DNA of 64,000 nucleotides. Origin: Musa acuminata AAA Group. Lineage: Eukaryota; Streptophyta; Magnoliopsida; Zingiberales; Musaceae. The translations under genes were made by a program, and so were the position numbers. The stretch is from assembly GCF_036884655.1 (NCBI RefSeq), contig NC_088347.1:13140001-13204000 (forward strand). The letters run 5' to 3'. This document shows positions 1-9,827 of the stretch, in pieces. Position 1 is the first letter of the stretch, and the number at the start of each line of letters is the position of its first letter. The notes beneath the pieces were generated by a model. The model was not told where the DNA came from. It ran no database searches and saw only the letters and a list, made by a program, of their open reading frames with translations.

Positions 1-64
1 CCATGAAGAGCCATTTCTATCGGGTATAAATTTGAAATGAGAAATACTGGGCTCTGATACCAAT
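1..64 (-). mobile_element. Leader stub of a SIRE-type element running off the left edge
   Basis: This is the start of the internal region of a minus-strand Ty1/copia element whose LTR lies at 65-1783. The primer-binding site is at 51-62. Bases 1-50 are leader and no gag frame can be read in them. The body of the element would lie to the left of the window, so completeness and the target-site duplication cannot be judged. Confidence 0.7.
51..62 (-). other. Primer-binding site (initiator tRNA-Met)
   Basis: On the minus strand this reads TGGTATCAGAGC, the usual plant LTR-retrotransposon site complementary to the 3' end of initiator tRNA-Met. It sits two bases inside the LTR that starts at 65, the same spacing as in the complete SIRE element of this window (36256-36267). 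This fixes the LTR as a 5' LTR on the minus strand. Confidence 0.85.
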
Positions 65-1783
65 TGTTAGGATCAAGAGCACTAAGAGGGGGGTGCGGGG
101 TGAATTAGTGCAGCGGAAAACTTTCGACGATTTAAAATGACGTTCGTACGAAAAAAGTGATTTCGGTATAAAAGCTGATTCGAAAATTTCTTTAACTTAG
201 ATTAGGTGAAGTGCAGTTAAAGTAAAGCTATGGAGGTAGTTTGCAGTTAAGATAGAGAACATAAAGTAAATGCAAACTGAGATTTAGAGTGGTTTGGTCA
301 ATCTTGACCTATATCCACTTTCGGCTTCCTCCTCCGACGAGGTCACCAACATCCACTAGAGGCCTTCCTTCAATAGGCAAAGGCCAACCACCCTTTTACA
401 GTTTCACTCCTTTTGACGGGCTTAGGAGACAACCCTTACAGAATTTCTCTCCTCTCTTGAAAGCTCAAAACTTGGAAGAAAAGAGGGAGGAGAACTTCTA
501 GCCTTTACAACACTTTTGAGCTCTAAAAATCACAGAGTAAGATTGGATTTTCGGTGCCCTTTCATGCAGGAAAGGGTGGGGTATATATAGGCCCCAAACT
601 GGTTTGAATTTGGAGCTCAAAAATATCTTTTCCCGGATTTTCGGGGTCCTAGCGATACTACCTCCTAACTAGGGCGGTACAACCGCTTGGCAGCTTGGAG
701 ACTGAGCCTCTGGGCGGTGCCACTGCTTGACAGGGGTGGTTACACCACCTAGTCTCACTCAAAGACTGAGCCCAGGCGGTGCCACCGCCTAACTTGGGCG
801 GTTGCACCGCCTAGTCTCACTCAGAGATTGAGCCTAGGTAGTGCCACCGCCTAACCTAGGCGAATGCACCGCCCAGCTTTCCTGGGAGACCATCTCCTGG
901 GTGGTGCCACCGCCGACCCTGGTGGTGCCACCGCCTAATAGGAATTCTAGTCCGAATGGGTTGATCCATTCGGCCCAATTTGGGTCTATCACGGGCCCAA
1001 TTGCCCCCAAATTAAGTTAATAGGATCACCTCCCATTCCTAACTTATTCTACATGCTAACTACGATATTTCTTAAGATGTTTGCTGCAACTTGCTCCGGT
1101 GCGTCAATCGCTTCTTCCGGCGAGCTTCCGGCGAACTTCCGGTGAACATCCGACGAACCTTCGGCGATGCTCCGGCAAACTTCGGGACTTGCGACGATCC
1201 ACTTGGTGAGTTCCGATGAGCTTCTTTGGCAAGCTCCTAGACTTCTTAGATTTGTTCCCGCAGAACCTTCGACGACCGTCCGGACTTCCGTCAAACTCTC
1301 GAACTCCCAACGTGATCATAGTCTTAACTCCGGTGCAACTTCTACTGCATGTCTTACTTCCATCATAGTCAATCCTGCACATGTAAAATAAAACTTCGAT
1401 CGAGACAATTAATCCTAAGCAATTAACCAAGTTGTCCAGCATGTTATTGGTCCCTTGACGCTTCATCTGATTATTCGGCGCATCGTCCTCTCCTGCGGCC
1501 TATTGCCCAATTGGCCAATTGACTCCGCAACTCCGATATCCTTGGCATAATACCCACTCTTCTTGGCTCGATGTTCTAGTCTACGACCCGAAGCCTTCTG
1601 TCGATATGTCGACCGATCCACCGGGCCAACGTCCAATCTTTTGACATGTTCCTCCGGCACAACATGATTTTTCCTACTTTAATTGTCTCATCCTGATCGA
1701 AGCATCCTATGTCACTCAAAACGTAGATTAAAACATAAATGTAATTATCAATTGGTTTCATCATCAAAATACGAGATTCAACA
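65..1783 (-). repeat. 5' LTR of a minus-strand SIRE-type copia element
   Basis: The 1719-bp LTR begins TGTTAGGATC and ends GAGATTCAACA on the plus strand, the same termini as the LTRs of the complete element at 28704-38500. A TATA-like TATATATA lies at 582-589 (promoter reading leftwards). Bases about 660-945 carry repeated GGCGGT/ACCGCC palindromes, a hallmark of this LTR family. Short open frames inside it are accidental. Confidence 0.85.
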
Positions 1784-1855
1784 TATTTTAGACTCGACTT
1801 GACTTTTATCCGCTACATTAATTCAACCCCCCTCTTATTGTCAACTCGATCCTAA
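1784..1855 (+). repeat. Remnant of the 3' end of another SIRE-type LTR
   Basis: These 72 bases resemble the last part of a plus-strand SIRE LTR (compare 7570-7654 and 49440-49499): a 'ccgctaca-ttaattca' stretch, a C-run, 'ctctta' and the terminal 'gatcctaa'. The rest of that LTR is absent, so it is an old scrap left by deletion or by the insertion at its left. Confidence 0.5.
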
Positions 1856-2244
1856 TATAGATTACTTGAGAAGAACATCGAGATAACTGGATAGACTAGT
1901 GTACCGTATACCCGTTCATATGATAGATGTAGCTGGTCTCATAGCTACTCATGTGGGGACACTAGGGATACAGTACAGGTACTCATTGGAGAATGAGTTT
2001 ACTGATTGATCTGCTCACGGAATGCTGGATGGTTGTTGATGCCTTATTATTAGATAGCGATTTCATAGTTCTAGTGGTATATCTGGTCCTTAGACTTGAG
2101 ATACCAAGGATGTCCTGTATATGGTAGGCATTACGATGAGTAGAGATTCAAATATGAGATATTCGTTGGAGATCCTATCTTATTAGATATCCAATAAGCC
2201 CCTAAATTATTGGATCCTATGGATGAGATCCAATAAGAGCCAAT
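1856..2244 (+). repeat. Old, truncated LTR-X copy, left half
   Basis: This aligns by eye with the 1.5-kb LTR copies at 27891, 39514 and 41333, with many substitutions. It begins about 230 bases into that LTR and has an internal deletion: it jumps from the 'aaggatgtcctgta' segment to the 'atggtaggcatt' segment. It ends at CCAAT, the target of the SIRE solo LTR, and continues at 7655. Confidence 0.7.
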
Positions 2245-3259
2245 TGTTGAATCTCGGATTTTGATGATGAAACTAATTAATTGTGTTTAGATGTTTAACT
2301 GCATTTTGAGTAATGCAGGTCTACTCGATCAGGATTAGACAGTTGACGTAGGAGGAATTGACGTTGAGCCGAAGGAGATCACGTCAGGATATTGGATGGC
2401 AGAAGGCTTCGGACGTCGGGCATCGGGCTAAGGAGAGCAGAATTGCGCCAAGGATATCGGGGTTATAGAGGTCAACCACCGTTTAGGCAACAAGCAGCAA
2501 GAGAGGACGATGCGCTGAAGAATCGGACGAAGCGCCAACCAATGACGTGCCGGGCAGTAGAATGTCAATTTGCATTGTAATAATTGTCTAGATCAAAGTA
2601 CAGTTTTAGTTTGTGTGTGCAGGAATAACTACGATAATGACAAAGACATAAAGCGAAACAAGTGTCGGAGTCAAGCGTGAAGGATTTGTTGGGAGTTCGA
2701 GAGTTCGACGGAAGTTCGAAGGTTCGTCGGGAATGCTGTCGAAACTAGCCAAGAATGAGTAGGGAGCTTGCCGAAGGGTTTTTCAGAAGCTAGCCAAAAG
2801 GTTCGTTGGAAGTTCACGGAGCTCGCCGAGAAAGATCAAAGCTTGCCGAAGAAGCTCATTGGAACTCACCAAGATCAAATCGTGAAGTCTAGGAGCTTGC
2901 CGGGAGTCCGCAGAATGGTTTCCGAGAGTTTATCGGAAGACCGCCGGAAGTTCACCGAAAGCTCGCCAAAAGAAGTCTTGACTTATAGGCTTTGTAATAG
3001 CTTAGGAAATATCTTTAAATTCGTAGTTAGCATGTTAATTAGGGTTAGAATTAGGTGTTAATCCTATAACCCAAGTAGGGGCCAATTGGGCTCGAGTTCG
3101 GACTGGTTTGGGCCAAGTTTGGAGCCCAACCAGTGAGCTGAAATAGTGTAGGCGGTGGCACCACCTAGAACCCGAGATCTGAGCAGTGGCACCACTGGAC
3201 TAAGCGGTGGCACTGCCCAGCACCCGAGAGATCCGGCGGTGGCACCGCCACCGACAAGC

Positions 3260-3665
3260 TGTCACGGACTTAGCTGGTTTTGCCTAAGTCGTGCGGCACC
3301 CTTGCGTGTCCATCCGCAAAGGTCAGCCTCCCCGAAGCCTCCCATGGTCCCTTAGGTCCCACAAAAGATAGAACAGGACAGAGAAAAGGCCTCACTCGGG
3401 ATCCACAAGCAAACATCTCCGAAAAACACTTTATAGACAATGCAAATTACAAACAGACTTTACAAGCTCTGAACAGTTGCACAATAAAGGGTAAAATGGT
3501 CCATTACAGACCGAAAATCTCTCACACGTGTCCACATGACACAACCTTTATTTACAAGCCTAAAGCGGCCACCAACCCAACTAAAATGGGACTATTAAGC
3601 CTTCGGCCATCCCTCTACATGCTGTATAAAGCATGAACATCCTATTTATAAGTTTGTCCGTGACA
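3260..3665 (-). repeat. 3' LTR of the non-coding LTR element
   Basis: 406 bp, with perfect 10-bp terminal inverted repeats (TGTCACGGAC and GTCCGTGACA). The partner LTR is 6664-7069 and differs at only about 15 positions. A purine-rich tract adjoins it on the interior side, so it is the 3' LTR of a minus-strand element. Confidence 0.85.
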
Positions 3666-3678
3666 TTCTCCCCCACTT
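3666..3678 (-). other. Polypurine tract of the non-coding LTR element
   Basis: On the minus strand it reads AAGTGGGGGAGAA immediately before the TGTCACGG start of the LTR. This is the expected plus-strand primer for reverse transcription and it orients the element. Confidence 0.75.
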
Positions 3679-6649
3679 CTTCCTTCGACATCCTCGTTGA
3701 AGCCTTTGCCGACACTGCAACTCCTCGCCTTTGCTGAGTCTTCAATCTTCTGCTCCAACTACAATGTGCCTCTTGGCTCCCAACTGCTCTCCGTTGCTGT
3801 TTGTTAGTAGTTGAACCTTTGATCCGCCATGCTACTTCAACTCACCAATGACTCTAACTCTAGTGTGGGGTTGGCTAAGTTGTGTTGATCCTTATTGATT
3901 CCTATGGATCCTCTAAATGAAGAAAAATACCATCCTTACTATGCCAGTCTCTCAAATGCCTCATGCTGCTTGAACTGGGTGGATGCTTGTTGGAGCTTTA
4001 ATGAGCATCGTCTCGCAAACTTCTGAAGTTTTGGGTCCTTCCTCCATAAAATTTGCTCATTGACTCTTCTTTCACTTAGTTGTCACATCCAAGTAGGTTC
4101 ACATCACTTCCGCTTTTGATTGACATTTCGTTGGAAAATGAAGTGGACAATCTACTCTCAATAGCACTGATCACCGTTGGTGAGGATTTGACAACTATTA
4201 TCTTCCGTTATCTTCGAAGGGTCTTTGAACTTATGCAGAGCTCCTCTGTTGGATAGATAAGAGAATTGGGGTACTCGGTTTTGCCCATTCTCTTAAGGGT
4301 TGAGAAGGTATTACTTGACTTCGCCCGCCTCCTCGAGGTTGTACTCCATGCATCGAGCTGGTTACTAGCCTTCGCCTGCTCTTTGCTCACACTTCTGAAG
4401 CACTTGAAGTGTTTGCACTCTTTGCGTTGAGTTAGCTACTGTGATTCACCTTCTCAATTCCATCGAACTTCTGGAATGCAAGAAGTTTTCACCCCAACTT
4501 GGAGCAATTCTCTAATAGATTTGGTCGCCTCTAGGATTGTACCGTCTTCTCCATCAACCCTGTCGCCTACTCCCCTGAGTAGCAAAGGTACAGCACCGCG
4601 TACTAACTACTTCATTCCTTGGTCGTGCACTCTTGCATGACCCGAAGTCCTTCACTTTCGGCTATCTTGATGAGAAACTCATTGACACCGGTCTTACGAA
4701 GTTTCTTGGCCTCTGCCCTTCAGCCTTGCCTCGGTACTTGGAGTTTGCCTCTGCATACTCCACCTCCTCGGCCCCTTTCACGACCAAGCGCTCTCCCTCC
4801 ATGAGAGCAAGGGATCAATGACTTTCACGAAAGTCCCACCTCTGCGGTACCATGGCGTTTCCATGCCCATGGCACTACTATCCATCGCCTCGCATCTGCA
4901 TCCCTTTTCTTCACAATCGGTAGATATGCCTCTATGGTACTCCTCCGAGTCCACCTCCATTCTATCTTATGCTTGATTTTGGGTAGCTAAGTCCCTCTAG
5001 ACTCGTTGTCCCTTCCTCGCCCCTTTCGACCCCCTGCTTCAACACCTCTGTGTTCTTCAAGCATCTCCCTTTGGTCGATGGAAAGACAGACTGCAACTCC
5101 CATGCACGGCCTCTGCCATCACGTTGTAGGGTTTGTACCGATTCTGTTCTCCTTAGCTTCCTTGGTAGCAAAGTTCGCTTACTCGACCTTGTCCTCTGAC
5201 TTGTCGGGCTGCCTTAAGCAAATATGAGCTCTGGAGTAGTCCAACTCTCCAGCTGCTTCGATCATACCGCTGTATGATCAAGTCCCTCCCATGGGACTCA
5301 TTGGTACTTGCATTCGAACTTTTCCCTTGGTGGAACACAGCCCCCATATGCTGATGACCAAGGCTTTCATCCGATGCAAAATTCGATGCACGCATGGAAG
5401 ACCCACCTCTGTGGTACCATGGCCTTTACTCCTTGAATCCATAGCCCTTCTTGCCATCGTGTTGTTCACCGAAGTGGAGCTTCCAGTAGCTCCCGATCAT
5501 ACCTTCGTATGATCTAGTCCCTCACGGGGCTAGTTTGTGTGAATCACCTTGCCACGAACTGTTCCACCCTGATCTGCTGCACCATGTTGCCTCCTGGTGA
5601 CATCTCTATTGCATTCTGATCCTTGTGGGATGAACTCGAATTGTGAACCCTTCATGTGTGGCCTCTACCAATACATCGCAGGGTCTCTTCCACCTTCGAT
5701 TTTGTTTGCTCCTTTGGCAATCGACCTTCATCCACCCACTCTTGGGTCACACCAAGATGAAGCACCGCTCTAGGACAGTTCGTCGCCTAGTAGCTCTCGA
5801 AGTCCCCTGACTTCACTGCAATTAGTGCACCATTGTCTGGATCCTGGGCCTCTACACCTACCAGCACAATCTTCGCTGCACACCGCCTCCTTTATAGCAA
5901 CTTGAATGACAACACTGTGGTATATTCTTCAAGAGTACCCGCCTCTGCGTCCTCTTGCCCCGTGTTAAGGCCTTCTGAACCCAACTTCGCCTCCGCAAAT
6001 TGAGTCTGCCTCCTGCAAACACACTTGCTAGATTATGACTCCATGTCAATATAGCCACCGCTGCACCCCTCAAGGCCTAGCAACATGCTGAACTAGTTGC
6101 ACCATTCACTCTCCTACGGACATTTCCTTCGCATGCCGAAGAGAAAGTTTCAATGCTCCATGGCGCCGAGTTTCGGTCGCCTTGGGATGGCCACGAACAT
6201 TCCATCATCCGCATACAAGCCCATGTATGTGTACCAAATTCTTCGAGCTAGCAATTTCCCTCACCTCTATGAGCTTTGCATAACTCTTTTGGTCGTTGAA
6301 CAACTCATTCTACCTTGCAGGGTCTCATCCTTTACGAAGCGCCTCGCTTGCCTTGAGCACCATCAAGTATAGTTGTCAACGTTAAGCTGTAGCTCAAACT
6401 CAGCCATCCCAACCTTTGTGCGATTCACATTCTTCCAAGCTTGTCTGTTCTCGTGGTGCCTCTTGCGTGAAGGGTTGGCTAGTCCTCTGAATGCCAATCT
6501 CAGATGCCCGCTCCTCCAAGCGACTCCTTTTCCCTACATCTCTATGCCCGTTTTCCCCCAAACGGTCGCGCGTGTGCTGACTGCCCTCAACGCAGCCCCG
6601 CTAGGTCCCCCACGTTTGCATGCTAAGTGTTTCTATGAGTGCTTGTCCC
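3679..6649 (-). other. Interior of the LARD-like element, no coding function recognised
   Basis: About 3 kb with only short open frames on both strands, the longest under 100 codons. None resembles a retroelement or host protein. Some motifs recur imperfectly, for example a 'gatcatacc...tatgatc-agtccct' block near 5262 and 5495, and 'ggtaccatggc' near 4848 and 5418. This suggests old internal duplication. The stretch is C/T-rich on the plus strand. Confidence 0.55.
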
Positions 6650-6661
6650 GCTCTGATACCA
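6650..6661 (-). other. Primer-binding site of the non-coding LTR element
   Basis: Minus-strand TGGTATCAGAGC, two bases from the LTR at 6664-7069. It is complementary to initiator tRNA-Met, as in the other elements of the window. Confidence 0.85.
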
Positions 6662-6663
6662 TA

Positions 6664-7069
6664 TGTCACAGACTTAGCTGGTTTTGCCTAAGTCGTGCGG
6701 CACCCTTGCATGTCCGTCCGCAAAGGTCAGCCTCCCCGAAGCCTCCCATGGTCCCTTAGGTCCCACAAAAGAGAGAACAGGACAGAGAAAACGCCTCACT
6801 CAGGATCCACAAGCAAACATCTCCGAAAAACACTTTATTGACAATGCAAATTACAAACAAACTTTACAAGCTCTGAACAGTTGCACAACAAAGGGTAAAA
6901 TGGTCCTTTACAGACCAAAAATCTCTCACACGTGTCCACATGACACAACCTTTTTTTACAAGCCTAAAGCGGCCACCAACCCAACTAAAATGGGACTATT
7001 AAGCCTTCAGCCGTCCCTCTACATGCTGTACAAAGCATGAACATCCTGTTTAGAAGTTTGTCCGTGACA
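6664..7069 (-). repeat. 5' LTR of the non-coding LTR element
   Basis: Partner of 3260-3665, 406 bp, with the same 10-bp terminal inverted repeats apart from one substitution near the start (TGTCACAGAC). The PBS adjoins it at 6650-6661. Confidence 0.85.
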
Positions 7070-7654
7070 AAGCAGTGGCACCGCCTGCCTCGGAAACCCA
7101 AGAGAATTTAAATTTTGGAGCCCAAATTTGAATCCTCTTGGGGCCTATAAATACCCCTCAATTCTCAGCTGAGATTACAACCTTTGAGAAGCAAGAGAGT
7201 GAGCTAAAAGTCTTAGCAAAGTCTTTAGTAAGTTTTTGTTTTCAAATTGCTTAAGTGTTCACCTCCTCCCATCTTGTTGAAAAGAATTGTAAGAGTGTGA
7301 ACCACTTGTAAAGGTTGTAAGAGGGGTATTAGTCCTTCCCCTACAAAGAGATTTTGCTAGTGGAAGTTAGGAGCCTCTTCGAAGAAGGCTTCACAAGTGT
7401 ATGTAGGTTATTTTGACTGAACCACTTTAAAACTGCTGTGTTATCTGGTTTGCATTCTACTCTTGCCATTTACATACTGCAAACTTCTTTACTTAGTCAC
7501 TATGCTTCCATACGCTTCTAAGTTATCAAGCATGCAAATCAGTTTTCATCGATATTGGTTTTTATCGTACGAAAGATTTTTCCAAAACCGAAGTTTTAAT
7601 CCGCTGCACTAATTCACCCCCCCCCCCCCTCTTAGTGCCGCTCCGATCCTAACA

Positions 7655-7826
7655 CCAATGAGATATTATTGGATAGAGATCCACTAATATAAGAGGCTTG
7701 GATAGTTGGATGGAGATTTAATACCTAATAGGGCAGGATTCATTAGGGTTAAGTTGATAAAAGACCTCTATAAATAGGAGATAACCAAAGGTTTATAGGC
7801 TAGAGCCTTTTTGGGTTACCTCTCCT
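7655..7826 (+). repeat. Old, truncated LTR-X copy, right half
   Basis: Continuation of 1856-2244 after the SIRE solo LTR. It starts with the duplicated target CCAAT and includes the TATA box TATAAATA at 7769-7776, in the same context (ccTCTATAAATAGGAG) as the three young LTR-X copies. It ends near 7826, next to a PBS-like sequence belonging to the Tork-like copia. Confidence 0.65.
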
Positions 7827-7838
7827 ACTCTGATACCA
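7827..7838 (-). other. PBS-like sequence beside the Tork-like LTR
   Basis: Minus-strand TGGTATCAGAGT, 11 of 12 matching the tRNA-Met primer site and two bases from the LTR end at 7841. It is on the outer side of an LTR that also has its purine tract and RNase H on the inner side, so it is a relic of a second, adjacent copy or of a rearrangement. Confidence 0.55.
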
Positions 7839-7840
7839 AT

Positions 7841-8643
7841 TGTAAGCATAAAAATCTGTAATATGTTGTATTAGAATATGAAAATACCCTTTATACCAGG
7901 ATTAAAATCAAATACATAGATCTCGTTTAATGATGCATACCTTTTGATGTCATATGTTCAGAGATTTCTATTTGATCTGCAAACACCGTCTTTAATCCAA
8001 GATCGCTACGGAATTTGCATGGAGTAAATCCTTTCTCCTCTCTTCCTATCCTTTCATACGACCAACTAGATTGATAGTTTGGAGAGAGACTTGAGGAAAA
8101 ATTTTGTGGCCCTTTATAATTGGATAAGATGTATAATATATCTAACTGGGTTCCATTGAAACATTTTAGCCAATAGAATAATATGTATAATATAACTAAT
8201 TTTGTGGCCCTTTATGCTATGATTGAAATTAAATACATAGATCTTCTTTAACGATGCATACCTTTTGATGTCATCTGTTCAGAGATTTTTGTTTGATCTG
8301 CAAGCATCATCTTTAATCCAAGATCACTGCAGAATCTGCAAGGAGTATATCTTTTCTCCTCTCTTCCTACCCTCTCGTAGGACCAACTAGATTGATGGTT
8401 TTGGGGAGAGAGTTGAGGAGAAAACTGTAATCCCTCAATGGAGACAGAGTTGAGGAGAAAACTATAATCCCTCAATGGAGATGGAGAGGTGCATCTGTAC
8501 GTGTGTACGTGCCCTCCCATCAAGGTTATCTTTTAAGGAATCATACGTAAGTGAACTTTTATTCTATTAGCTAAAATATTTCAACAAAACCCAATTAGTT
8601 ATATTATACATCTTATCCAATTATAGAGGGCCACAAAATCTAA
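7841..8643 (-). repeat. Rearranged LTR of the minus-strand Tork-like copia
   Basis: Read on the minus strand it begins TGTTAGATTTTG at 8643 and ends GCTTACA at 7841. It is not a simple LTR. The 'ctagttggtc...gatctactcc...aaaaggtatgcatc' block occurs twice (about 7920-8090 and 8240-8400). Between them, 8103-8200 is an inverted copy of the LTR's own first 100 bases (compare 8540-8643). The repeated block resembles the 3' half of the LTRs at 23528-23844 and 51717-52003. Confidence 0.65.
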
Positions 8644-9566
8644 CATTCTCTAACTTGGCTCATTAATTGATAAGATATAAAAGATATATTCAAAATCAAA
8701 ATCAACAAATCAAAATTTGTTTGAAAAATAATTTTACCTAATTGGATTCCAAAAGAATTTTAAAAAATATTTTATATATGGCCATGATTTTTTTAAAATA
8801 AGCCAATAAGTTCAATAAACACAATAATACTATATTAAGTCCAACTATCAATGCGAGTTATAGCGGTTGTATTTCATCAATGTCATACTCCCTTCTATGT
8901 ATCACAACATTATTAGTCTTTCCTAATATAGTCCATAATGACCCATGTAATTTGTCTTATCAAGACAATCCTGTTATTACATTCAACCATAATATACATA
9001 AACATAAATGTAAACAGGATAACAGAAAAAAATAACTTTAATTAAGCAAGAAAATGTCAATAATAGCATCCACATAAACATGCATTACCATATCCTTTAT
9101 GACTTTCTCACAAGTCTAATTCTAAGAACATGTTCTTTGAATATTTTACACTGTAAGGCTTTTGTCAATGGATCAGCAATCATCATAGTGGTGCACATGT
9201 TCTCAATTGATACTTGTTGTTTCTGGACTTTTTCTTTAACCACCAAGTACTTTATCTCAATGAGCTTGGAACCACTAGAGTACTTGCCATTCTTAGAGAA
9301 GAAACTGCTACGGTATTATCACAAAATATCTTAAACAACCTAGCAATTAAGTCGACCACACCAAGTCCTGAGATGAAATTTCATAGCCATAAAGTTTGAT
9401 TTGTGGCCTCAAAGCATGCCACAAATTCAGCTTCCATTGTGGATGATACAATAAGCAATTGTTTTGCACTTTTCCAAGAAATTGTCTCACCAGCTAACAT
9501 CCTGAAGTGGACTTCCTACTATTGAGGCAATTTGCAAAATCAGCATCTGAATATCCCGTCACTTCA
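8644..9566 (-). pseudogene. 3' end of copia RNase H and 3' untranslated region
   Basis: Bases about 9566-9080, read on the minus strand, continue the RNase H domain interrupted by the Ty3 insertion. They include the MEAEF and ATNQ-LWL motifs and the stretch matching 51120-51430 of the plus-strand copy. Bases 8644-9079 correspond to the 3' untranslated part before the LTR and end in a weak purine tract. Frameshifts and stops make it non-functional. Confidence 0.75.
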
Positions 9567-9732
9567 TGTAACATCCCCCATTTTTGAAAATTTAGTAAAA
9601 AGTTTGTTTGTAAAAATAAAGATTATTTAATAATTATTTTATATTAAATGATATTATATTAAAAGTTTATGGCTATGGACCTAAGAGTATATATTAGAAG
9701 TTTGATATAATTTATGAAAGATTCAGATTTAG

Positions 9733-9827
<95 letters not shown>

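Larger units (their letters stand above)
3260..7069 (-). mobile_element. Non-coding LTR retrotransposon (LARD-like), 3.8 kb
   Basis: Two 406-bp LTRs, about 96% alike by eye, bracket a 3.0-kb interior. They begin TGTCAC and end GTGACA. The PBS (6650-6661) and the purine tract (3666-3678) show that the element reads on the minus strand. It is inserted in a SIRE solo LTR with an apparent AAGC duplication (3256-3259, 7070-7073). No gag, protease, integrase or RT motif was found in any interior frame, so it must have relied on another element's proteins. It is larger than a TRIM, hence LARD-like. The family is not identified. Confidence 0.8.
2245..7654 (+). mobile_element. SIRE-type solo LTR, split by a nested LTR element
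   Basis: The LTR starts TGTTGAATCTCGG at 2245 and ends GATCCTAACA at 7654, flanked by the 5-bp target-site duplication CCAAT (2240-2244 and 7655-7659). There is no internal coding region, so it is a solo LTR left by LTR-LTR recombination. Its own length is about 1.6 kb once the nested element 3260-7069 and its 4-bp duplication are removed. A TATA box TATAAATA lies at 7146-7153. GGCGGT-type palindromes flank the nested insertion (3150-3255, 7070-7090). Confidence 0.85.
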
